This document shows positions 7,217 to 14,047 of a stretch of DNA of 18,973 nt, piece by piece (positions within the stretch are counted from its first letter, which is position 1; every line of letters starts with the position of its first letter). The position numbers and the translations under genes were made by a program. This stretch comes from an uncultured Eubacteriales bacterium. GTDB lineage: Bacteria; Bacillota; Clostridia; Oscillospirales; Ruminococcaceae. The stretch is taken from NCBI GenBank assembly GCA_959605275.1, contig CAUHFD010000029.1, positions 1-18,973 of the forward strand. Reading direction: 5' to 3'. A model generated the notes under the pieces. That model saw only the letters and a program-made list of their open reading frames with translations. It ran no database searches and had not been told where the DNA came from.

Positions 7217-8620
7217 CTAGTCCTCAATACTTACCACATCGTAACCAAGGTAATATTGAAACGCTTCCTCCAAAATCGATTTCACGTGTCCGTTTGCGAC
7301 GGTAGTGTGATGCTTAAATCCGCCGCGGGCAAGTTTGATTAGCTTGTCTTGCAAGTGGTCGATCTTCGCTACACCGCCGCAGCCGAAAAATTCCTTTTCA
7401 ATATCATCATCAGTGAATTCACCTTCACTAAAGTAAATCGTGATTTTCCCATCCTCGGTTTTGCAGTTGGAGAAGGTCATCGGGAACGCGGCGATTCTGC
7501 CCTCGTTAGTTCCCCAACCACTGCCGGGATCGCCTTTATCAAACATCTTATGTGAGGTAACAGTGCCCTTTTCTTTCATCAACTTTTGGGCGGTAGAGCC
7601 GCAATGGAACAAAATAACCTTGTCGGGATCATCTCCGTAATTGTTGTTCCAGTCAAGACAAGCCGCAGGTCCCTCTGTCGCCAAAGACAGTGCACGCATC
7701 GTAATCGCGGAACACATATCGATCTCGCAGGACGCCGTAATGCCACGGTCGTTCAGCTCGCTCAAGAGCACGCAGGGGCAAACGCGCAGATAGGTTTCCA
7801 TTTCATTCCAACAGCGAAGTGCGATGGCATCCAGGTGATAGGTTTCTATGTACTCGTCAATGACCACGCTGATTTTGGAGAGCATGATCTTCTTATCTTC
7901 AGGGACATGGGAAAAATCGGTATATTTTTCAAGTGCCGCTTTCTTGGCAATCACCTTTTCGTCATCATCAGCCTTTGCGCGAACAAACTCGAAAAGCTCG
8001 GACAAATCAAAGCTTTCTACATTGATGCCGTGGCGCTGCATGGTGATCTCATCAAATCGAACCGTTTTAAACGCAGTGGTACGAGCGCCGATACAACCGA
8101 TTGTAAATCTTTTCATCCCTTTTACAACACGGCAAACAGCGGCAAATTCATGAAGATTTTCGGCAAAAGCTTTGGTCAACGGATGCACGACGTGTGGCTT
8201 CATAACAGTATATGGCACTTGATACTGCTCGAACACATCGGTAACCGAGAATTTTCCGCAATAGGCATCTCTGCGGTGTTTAAAGTCCATTTTACCGATT
8301 TCATCCGGATACGCCTGCATTAAAATCGGCACGCCTGCGTCCTGCAACGCAGCAATTGCACCGTTTTCGTCGATAAAAATAGGCATACAAAGGATCACAC
8401 CGTCATACTCACCCTCATGGGATTTCAGCCATTTCGCGTACGCTCTGCCTTCATCGCGAGTTTCCACTGCGCCGTAACGGGTAGCGTCTTTGTCCATCAT
8501 AATATAATCGTAACCCGCGTCGGTTACCGCCTTGACCATGTCTTCCCGGGCTCCTTCGATCAGCTCTGCCGGCATGAAACCTCTGTTTCCGAAATAAAGT
8601 GCAAATGTTATGTTACTCAT
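7217..8620 (-). CDS. L-fucose/L-arabinose isomerase family protein
   Basis: Cytoplasmic protein of 467 residues that by family would interconvert an aldose and its ketose using a divalent metal. It opens with MSNITFALYFGNRGFMPAEL, typical of this FucI/AraA-like family, and later shows the family's VVKGMKRFTIGCIGARTTAF (about 165-185) and GDPGSGWGTNEGRIAAFPMT segments. I chose the ATG at 8618-8620; a GTG three codons upstream is also in frame but overlaps the AAGGTG ribosome-binding site. It is the last gene of a three-gene operon, 22 bp after the kinase. The true substrate cannot be read from the sequence; L-fucose, D-arabinose or another sugar are all possible. No transporter gene is nearby. 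Confidence 0.85.
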   Translation of the reverse strand: MSNITFALYFGNRGFMPAELIEGAREDMVKAVTDAGYDYIMMDKDATRYGAVETRDEGRAYAKWLKSHEGEYDGVILCMPIFIDENGAIAALQDAGVPILMQAYPDEIGKMDFKHRRDAYCGKFSVTDVFEQYQVPYTVMKPHVVHPLTKAFAENLHEFAAVCRVVKGMKRFTIGCIGARTTAFKTVRFDEITMQRHGINVESFDLSELFEFVRAKADDDEKVIAKKAALEKYTDFSHVPEDKKIMLSKISVVIDEYIETYHLDAIALRCWNEMETYLRVCPCVLLSELNDRGITASCEIDMCSAITMRALSLATEGPAACLDWNNNYGDDPDKVILFHCGSTAQKLMKEKGTVTSHKMFDKGDPGSGWGTNEGRIAAFPMTFSNCKTEDGKITIYFSEGEFTDDDIEKEFFGCGGVAKIDHLQDKLIKLARGGFKHHTTVANGHVKSILEEAFQYYLGYDVVSIED

Positions 8621-8642
8621 ATCAATCACCTTTCCTTTTTAT

Positions 8643-10139
8643 TTACTTGAACACATCGGCAATCAGCTGCCGAATTGTTTTAAATTTTTGATACTGCTTT
8701 AAGTAAACTTGATGACGTTCAGGATTCGGCTCATAAGGCTGTTTCTTTTTCACAAACAGCTTTTCCGCTTCTTCTAAGCTTGGATAAACCCCGCAGCAAA
8801 CGCCGGAAAGCATCGCTGTTCCTGCAATCCCCGCTTCATCCAAGTCAAGCGGAACAATGGTTTTGCCCAAGATATCCGCTTTCATCTGCAACCAATACGG
8901 AGATTTGGAACCGCCGCCTACCGCGCGCAGTACCGACATGAAGATCCCGAATTCTTCCAGTTTTTCCAGGTTATACATCATCTCATAGGTGACGCCCTCA
9001 ATCAGCGCGCGATATAAAGTCGGCGCATCGGTATCCATTGTGATTCCGAGAAAAGCACCCTTTGCATATTCGTTCATGTCAGGAGTCGCACTTCCGGAAA
9101 AATGGGGGATGACAATGATTCCGGTGGGCTCTTTTGCGCCCTGCATATCTAAGTACCGATAAACGCTGATGCCCTGCTCTTTTGCCACCTGCTGTTCATA
9201 CCGTCCCAGCGTGTCTTTATACCACTTGAGAATGGCTCCGCCGGTAAAATTAAACGCATAAGTTGTATACATTCCTTTGACCGGATAAGGCACGCATACA
9301 AAATTATTATTTAAAAAGCTTTCCTCCAACTGCGGCTTTTCAAAAACCGATGTAATACATTCTACCGTTCCCGTTCCGTCGATTGCAACATCGGTTGAGA
9401 GCACACCGGCGCCGATGGCGGCGCAGACTTGATCGTGTCCTCCTGCGGCGACAATCACCCCTTGCGGCAGTCCCAGCATCTTTGCCACCTCGGGCAACAC
9501 CGTTCCTACCTTTGCCCCTGTCGCAATCGGCTTAGGCAGCTTGTTCTCATCAATGCCCGCAAGTCGCAGCAATTCGGCGTCCCAACATTTATTCAGCACG
9601 TCGAATGCCATTGTTCTTGCCGCCAGAGAATAATCTACCTTACATTCCCCGCAGAGCTTATAGGAGCAAAAAGCACTGATTGGCAAAAATTGATAGATTT
9701 CCCGATAGATTTCCGGCTGTTCTTCCCTGATATTCATCATCTTAGGCAGAGAATACATCGGGTGGATTTTTGCTCCGGTCACCTTCATGATTCGGTCATT
9801 TCCGATGTGTTTCTCCAGCCATTTGCTCTGTTCGGTACCGCAACTGCTCATATACAGCGCTGTATTCATCAGCACATTTCCGTCTTTGTCAATCGGGACA
9901 AAGGATTCTCCGAACGAAGAAATAGCCAGCGCCTTGATCTCTTTCGCCTGTTCACCTGCTTTTTCCACGGCAGTGGAAATCACTTTGCACATATTTTCCC
10001 AAAGCAGATCTCCATGGGTTTCATATGTATTTTCAAACGGCGGATATTCCTGATAAGCATAACCCAATTGCTTTCCCTCGTCCGAAAATACGATTGCCTT
10101 GCTTGCGGTCGTACCGACATCAATTCCGAGAAGTGCCAC
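8643..10139 (-). CDS. FGGY-family carbohydrate kinase
   Basis: ATP-dependent sugar kinase of 498 residues, expected to phosphorylate the ketose made by the isomerase next door. The N-terminal phosphate loop is GIDVGTTASKA (5-15). GGHDQVCAAIGAG (233-245) contains D236, the expected catalytic base. The C-terminal ATP-site segment GGGSKSPYWLQMKADILG is the FGGY signature region. Length is normal. The start codon is GTG at 10137-10139, with GGAGGG six nt upstream that overlaps the aldolase stop region; the intergenic gap is 12 bp, so translation is probably coupled. Xylulokinase-like and fuculokinase-like assignments are both possible, and the phosphorylated carbon (C1 or C5) is not determined. 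Confidence 0.9.
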   Translation of the reverse strand: MALLGIDVGTTASKAIVFSDEGKQLGYAYQEYPPFENTYETHGDLLWENMCKVISTAVEKAGEQAKEIKALAISSFGESFVPIDKDGNVLMNTALYMSSCGTEQSKWLEKHIGNDRIMKVTGAKIHPMYSLPKMMNIREEQPEIYREIYQFLPISAFCSYKLCGECKVDYSLAARTMAFDVLNKCWDAELLRLAGIDENKLPKPIATGAKVGTVLPEVAKMLGLPQGVIVAAGGHDQVCAAIGAGVLSTDVAIDGTGTVECITSVFEKPQLEESFLNNNFVCVPYPVKGMYTTYAFNFTGGAILKWYKDTLGRYEQQVAKEQGISVYRYLDMQGAKEPTGIIVIPHFSGSATPDMNEYAKGAFLGITMDTDAPTLYRALIEGVTYEMMYNLEKLEEFGIFMSVLRAVGGGSKSPYWLQMKADILGKTIVPLDLDEAGIAGTAMLSGVCCGVYPSLEEAEKLFVKKKQPYEPNPERHQVYLKQYQKFKTIRQLIADVFK

Positions 10140-10151
10140 TGCGTTCCCTCC

Positions 10152-11153
10152 TTATCTGTACCACATATCATAATATTCTTTTACGATTTTTTCCATGTTG
10201 TGATAAACAATATCCTGGCGGAATACCGTTGTAAAATATCCGATATTATTTGATACTGCTTCTTTCGCTTTTTTGGTGAGATATCCGGCGGCAATTAATT
10301 CATCCACTTTTTCGGTGCCTGCAATTTTCACCGCATTTTTTACCATTTCTTCAAACAATACAGGAGCGCTGTCCCGTTCCAAGGCAGTCCATACATTTAC
10401 CTTGACGACACCGTCATCAAATAATCCTCTGACCTGTTCGTTAGTCACCGAGGAAGTCCCATGCAAAACAATCTTTTCTCCGATTTGCGCTTTAATGCTT
10501 CTCGCGACATCACCGTGATACTGCAATTGTTTGCCGGTCGCTCGATGCTCGGTACCGAGGTTTGCCACGATCAGATCGACTCCCGTCCTCTCTGCATACT
10601 CTTTCGCTTTCTGCGGAGAGGTCAGTTCGTTATGTACGTTTCCGGTCGCATCCACGATTTCATCGCAGGCACCCTCCACCAGAATATCACCGCCTCTTTT
10701 CTGCACAAACGCAGCGGTTTTCCGGATATTTTCCTCAAATGGCACCCCTGACGCATCATACAAGATCGAAGCGTAATCACTCAGATCGCCTTCCAGCAGT
10801 TCGGTATCTAAATCATGCTGAATGTGATCCAGATGAATCATCACATTCAAATCCCGATAATACCCGTTTTCATCCGCCAACGCCTTGATATCATTTGTAA
10901 ACAGCTTTAATCCTGTTTTCCAGTCGCGGGTATGGGTATAGTTAGGTATCTGGCTTCGATGATCGTACAAGCAGGTTGCGGCAATGATTACAGGAATGTT
11001 TTGGATGGAATGTTCTTGCTGATAATCCTTTGCTGCCTTTAAAATCGCCTCTGTGGTAGTCAGGTTTTCGGTACAGATACACGGCAGCACCCATCCTCTT
11101 GACCTGGCTTTTTCATATTCCTCTCTAACTGCATTTACTTCACTGATAATCAT
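10152..11153 (-). CDS. Class II (zinc-dependent) fructose-bisphosphate-aldolase-family protein, divergent
   Basis: Predicted class II aldolase of 333 residues that would split the phosphorylated ketose made by the kinase. The fold and metal site are recognisable: HLDH (107-110) with catalytic D109 and ligand H110, H203 in LGTEHRA, and H231 in VLHGTSS. The loop SGVPFEENI (135-143) and KVNVWT (251-256) also match the family. Several usually conserved spots differ: GTSHG is GTEHR, the phosphate loop HGGSG is HGTSS, and NVDT is NVWT. This points to a substrate other than fructose 1,6-bisphosphate. GGAGGG six nt before the ATG at 11151-11153 sets the start. It is the first gene of the operon, divergent from the AraC-type regulator. 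Confidence 0.82.
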   Translation of the reverse strand: MIISEVNAVREEYEKARSRGWVLPCICTENLTTTEAILKAAKDYQQEHSIQNIPVIIAATCLYDHRSQIPNYTHTRDWKTGLKLFTNDIKALADENGYYRDLNVMIHLDHIQHDLDTELLEGDLSDYASILYDASGVPFEENIRKTAAFVQKRGGDILVEGACDEIVDATGNVHNELTSPQKAKEYAERTGVDLIVANLGTEHRATGKQLQYHGDVARSIKAQIGEKIVLHGTSSVTNEQVRGLFDDGVVKVNVWTALERDSAPVLFEEMVKNAVKIAGTEKVDELIAAGYLTKKAKEAVSNNIGYFTTVFRQDIVYHNMEKIVKEYYDMWYR

Positions 11154-11183
11154 TGGAAATCCCTCCAAAAAAATAGATAAATC

Positions 11184-11224
11184 TTACTTTTATTATAGGA
11201 AAATGTATGATATAATAAAAGTAA
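11184..11224. promoter_or_regulatory. Divergent overlapping promoters inside a 14-bp perfect dyad
   Basis: TTACTTTTATTATA (11184-11197) and its exact inverse (11211-11224) flank a 13-bp spacer. The right arm holds TATAAT for the plus strand (11211-11216) and the left arm holds TATAAT for the minus strand (11192-11197). Each has TTTTAT at 17 bp in the opposite arm as a poor -35. The minus promoter serves the aldolase operon (leader about 30 nt), the plus promoter the regulator (leader about 130 nt). Weak -35s suggest activator dependence. Confidence 0.65.
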
Positions 11225-11302
11225 CAAACGTCTGAAAAATAGTAAATTTGTTCATAATATTTGATTTGACGCACCATCTGAAATAACAGGAGGGAAAACA
11301 GA

Positions 11303-11340
11303 AAAATCACGACATTTCCAAATGAAAACACCGTGATTTT
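11303..11340 (+). repeat. Inverted repeat just before the AraC-type regulator gene
   Basis: AAAATCACG (11303-11311) and CGTGATTTT (11332-11340) are perfect inverses with a 20-bp loop, inside which CATTT-CC-AAATG (11313-11324) is another dyad. It lies between a strong but orphan AGGAGGG (11288-11294) and the start codon at 11352. It could be a leader hairpin controlling translation or an operator. Confidence 0.55.
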
Positions 11341-11351
11341 CCAAAAATGCA

Positions 11352-12188
11352 ATGATTAAAATAAATACAGAAAAGCTAAATGAACTAATGGCGGACTTTT
11401 ATCTGCTGACAAACATCAGAATGGCAATCTTCGACGGCGATTTTCAGGAAATCGCCTGTTATCCTCCCGAACTCTGCGACTTTTGCCGAATCATCAAATC
11501 CAATCCTGCCGCCAAAAGCCAATGTGACCAATCCGACCGGGAAAGCTGCCAGATCTGCAAAAGCACCCGCTCCATTTATACTTATCAATGCCATGCAGGC
11601 TTGCTGGAAACAGTCGCTCCGTTAAAATACGATCATTCGGTGATCGGATATGTGATGTTTGGGCAGATTCTGGAAAACAAAAACGACTCGGTTTCCTCAG
11701 AACAGATTCGTGCAAAGGCGGAGGAATACCATATTAACCCTGAAGAATTGCTGCCCGCTTTTCAAAAACTCAAGCATTTTTCCACTACCCAGATTAAAGC
11801 GGTTTCCAAAATCCTGGAAGCCTGTGCCAGCTATTTATGGCTGGAGGAATTGATCTCTCTGGATAAAAACAATCTCGCGATACGAATCGATCAGTATATC
11901 ACCCAAAATCTTTCCGGCAATCTTGCGGTAGAAAAAATGTGCGAAGATTTACAAATCAGCCGTTCTACTCTTTATCAAGTCTTTCGGCAAACCTACAACA
12001 TCGGAATCGCAGAATATGTCCGCAATAAAAGGATCAATCTCGCAAAACATCTTTTAAAAACTACAAATTACCAGATTTCCCTGATCTCACAGTTAGTGGG
12101 AATTCCTGACTACAACCACTTCACCAAGATTTTCAAAAAGCAGGTTTCCATGACACCGCGGGATTATCGTAAAAAACATAATCAATGA
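11352..12188 (+). CDS. AraC-family transcriptional regulator with PocR sensory domain
   Basis: DNA-binding regulator of 278 residues. Residues about 5-165 form a PocR-type ligand domain with a cysteine-rich centre (CDFC, SQC, SCQIC) and YQCHAGLLETVAPL; residues about 175-278 are the AraC double helix-turn-helix, ending in the family signature region IPDYNHFTKIFKKQVSMTPRDYRKK. PocR domains are thought to sense small metabolites, propanediol being the classic case in Salmonella. It is divergent from the aldolase-kinase-isomerase operon and most likely controls it, sensing a sugar or breakdown product. An in-frame stop at 11334-11336 limits the start to 11352 or a later codon. There is no ribosome-binding site directly before that ATG; the nearest strong one is 57 nt upstream, beyond an inverted repeat. 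Confidence 0.9.
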   Translation: MIKINTEKLNELMADFYLLTNIRMAIFDGDFQEIACYPPELCDFCRIIKSNPAAKSQCDQSDRESCQICKSTRSIYTYQCHAGLLETVAPLKYDHSVIGYVMFGQILENKNDSVSSEQIRAKAEEYHINPEELLPAFQKLKHFSTTQIKAVSKILEACASYLWLEELISLDKNNLAIRIDQYITQNLSGNLAVEKMCEDLQISRSTLYQVFRQTYNIGIAEYVRNKRINLAKHLLKTTNYQISLISQLVGIPDYNHFTKIFKKQVSMTPRDYRKKHNQ

Positions 12189-12191
12189 AAT

Positions 12192-12235
12192 AAGCGCACT
12201 CTTTCATACATTTTACTGCATAGAAGAGTGCGTTT
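12192..12235. terminator. Bidirectional terminator between convergent genes
   Basis: CGCACTCTT (12195-12203) pairs with AAGAGTGCG (12224-12232), extended outward by G-T and two A-T pairs, with a 20-nt loop. It lies between the regulator stop at 12188 and the dipeptidase stop at 12245, which converge. The T tracts are short on both sides, so efficiency is uncertain. Confidence 0.6.
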
Positions 12236-12244
12236 CCATCTGTT

Positions 12245-13702
12245 CTAGCTTTCCTCTGCCATCCTTTGGAGCACATCGACAACCAATCGCCATGTTCGTT
12301 CACAAGAAGCAAGGTCCAACCGTTCCTGCGGCGTATGACATCCCAAAATCGTCGGTCCGATTGCGATAGCATCCAGATTGGGCAGCTTCGCCTGAAACAA
12401 ACCACATTCAAGCCCTGCATGAATTGCTTCAAACTTCATATCCTTTCCAAACAACGTCTGGTAACTTCTCATGAAACAATCACGTATGGGGGAGTGTTCC
12501 GCATAATTCCAGCCCGGATATTCTCCGTGGCAAGAAACGGTAAACCCCAGTAATTTACCGAGTGATGAAAGCCGTTGTTTTATTTCCGCCTGCAAGGAAG
12601 CGGAGGAGCTGCGAGGAGAAAACACCGCCTGCACCCCTGATTCCGTCGTGCGAACCACACCCAAATTAGAAGAGGTCACAACAAACCCGCCCTGCTTTCT
12701 GTTTCGGCTGAGCACCCCGTTCGGAGATAAATAAAGCAGTTGTACCAATGCGACGGTGGTATCCCGATCCATCAAACGAGCCGGAAGCAAAGCAGTTTCC
12801 CATTTTAAAGCAAATGCCGGCTCTGCGGAACAAATTTCTGCGTTCAAATCGACAAGCATAGAATCCAAAACATGCTCTGCCTGTTTTCTAGCATCTTCAC
12901 TGTCAAAAGCAAGCAGCGCCTCTGCCTCCCGCGGAATGGCATTATCTTTGTTGCCGCCCTTAATATAAGCAATATCAAATGACTCCGGTAAAGACGCTAA
13001 CACACGCCCCATCAATTTATTAGCATTGGTTCGTTCCTTATCAATATCGATTCCCGAATGCCCGCCGGGAAGACCACTAATTTTAATCAGGAGTCCCCTT
13101 TTTCCGGTACTGCTTTGCCATTTTGCTTGTCTGTCAAACTGCATCCGCAAACCACCGGCACAACTAACCGTCGCAATTCCTTCTTCTTCTGAGTCAAGAT
13201 TAATCATTGTCTCAGCAGATAACAAGCTCCCGTCAAGCGAAACTGCTCCAATCAAACCAACCTCCTCCTGTACCGTAAAAACACACTCTAGAGGCGGATG
13301 TACAAGGGTATCATCATCCAGCAAAGCCATCATCAGTGCAACTGCTATCCCGTTATCTCCACCCAGCGTTGTTCCCTCTGCCGATAGAAACCCGTCCTTC
13401 ACAATCAGCTGTAATCCGTCATGTTCAAAATCGTGCGGACAATCACCATTCTTCTCACAAACCATATCCAGATGTCCCTGTAGCATAACAGCCGGCTGCG
13501 ACTTAGCGCCTGCACTTCCCGGCTTTTTAATAATCACGTTATACAAAGCATCCTGATAACAGTCCAATCCCTTTTTTTGCGCAAACCGGCAAAGATAATC
13601 GCTGACAGCCTTTTCGTTTCCGGAGCCTCGCGGAATTGCACTGATTTGCTCAAAATACCGAAACATAGATGCCGGCTGGCGATCCCTTATTAATTCACTC
13701 AT
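12245..13702 (-). CDS. pepD: Aminoacyl-histidine dipeptidase (PepD, M20-type metallopeptidase)
   Basis: Cytoplasmic dizinc dipeptidase of 485 residues that hydrolyses Xaa-His and broader dipeptides. The M20 metal-site motifs are present in order: QGHLDMV (H77, D79), GGDNGIA (D116), QEEVGL (E146, E147) and INLDSEEEG (D170), with a C-terminal LGCHTPQERLD holding the last His. The lid/dimerisation domain lies between, with GLPGGHSGIDI. Length is normal for PepD and longer than PepT/ArgE relatives. The start MSELIRD follows AAGGG 12 nt upstream, a weak site; an alternative ATG upstream is out of frame. It stands alone, with its own promoter about 210 bp upstream and a long leader. Confidence 0.92.
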   Translation of the reverse strand: MSELIRDRQPASMFRYFEQISAIPRGSGNEKAVSDYLCRFAQKKGLDCYQDALYNVIIKKPGSAGAKSQPAVMLQGHLDMVCEKNGDCPHDFEHDGLQLIVKDGFLSAEGTTLGGDNGIAVALMMALLDDDTLVHPPLECVFTVQEEVGLIGAVSLDGSLLSAETMINLDSEEEGIATVSCAGGLRMQFDRQAKWQSSTGKRGLLIKISGLPGGHSGIDIDKERTNANKLMGRVLASLPESFDIAYIKGGNKDNAIPREAEALLAFDSEDARKQAEHVLDSMLVDLNAEICSAEPAFALKWETALLPARLMDRDTTVALVQLLYLSPNGVLSRNRKQGGFVVTSSNLGVVRTTESGVQAVFSPRSSSASLQAEIKQRLSSLGKLLGFTVSCHGEYPGWNYAEHSPIRDCFMRSYQTLFGKDMKFEAIHAGLECGLFQAKLPNLDAIAIGPTILGCHTPQERLDLASCERTWRLVVDVLQRMAEES

Positions 13703-13833
13703 ACAGACAACATTCCCTTCTTACTCTTACTTATCATCCATCACAGACTATTTTGCTGTTATTATTTCAGAAAATCAGCAAAATATCACCTTTTTGTTTA
13801 TGCAGTATATCTGCGGTCTCAGCAGCGTATATG

Positions 13834-13869
13834 CTATATATGTAGTATAAAAGTGCATAAAATATACAT
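13834..13869 (-). CDS. Possible 11-residue leader peptide upstream of pepD
   Basis: Inside the pepD leader, GAGGTG (13874-13879) lies four nt before an ATG that opens an 11-codon frame, MYILCTFILHI, ending in TAG. An imperfect hairpin (about 13799-13833) and a TTTTGCTG/CAGCAAAA hairpin (13751-13783) follow. The position after the promoter and the good ribosome-binding site suggest a translated leader; there is one His codon and no run of one amino acid, so classical amino-acid attenuation is not obvious. It may be chance. Confidence 0.35.
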   Translation of the reverse strand: MYILCTFILHI

Positions 13870-13909
13870 TTCGCACCTCAAAAAACATCCGTTTTTCTTG
13901 TTTACTTTG

Positions 13910-13938
13910 ATTATAGCAAACCATGATGGCAATAACAA
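13910..13938 (-). promoter_or_regulatory. Sigma-A-like promoter for pepD
   Basis: Minus-strand TTGTTA (13933-13938), a 17-bp spacer and TATAAT (13910-13915). The predicted start near 13903 gives a leader of about 200 nt. The rest of the 345-bp gap (13703-14047) holds this leader with its hairpins and the terminator of the oxidase gene; I see no further gene there. Confidence 0.7.
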
Positions 13939-13980
13939 GTTTTTTGATCTGATGTTTTGCCCGAAATTCAAATACAATTG

Positions 13981-14015
13981 CAACGAATCAGACTGAAAAA
14001 CAGTCTGATTCGTTG
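13981..14015 (-). terminator. Long perfect hairpin after the multicopper oxidase gene, probable terminator
   Basis: CAACGAATCAGACTG (13981-13995) and its exact inverse (14001-14015) form a 15-bp stem with a 5-nt loop (A5 on plus, T5 on minus). It is about 30 nt past the oxidase stop. Neither strand has a clean T tract after the stem, so it may act as a transcript-stabilising 3' hairpin or an inefficient terminator. Confidence 0.6.
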
Positions 14016-14047
14016 TTGTTTCGTGCTGATTCAGTTTTAAAAGGATG

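Noticed and set aside
12133..12432. A 99-codon minus-strand frame at the regulator/dipeptidase junction
   Set aside because: It overlaps both certain genes out of frame and contains the terminator hairpin.
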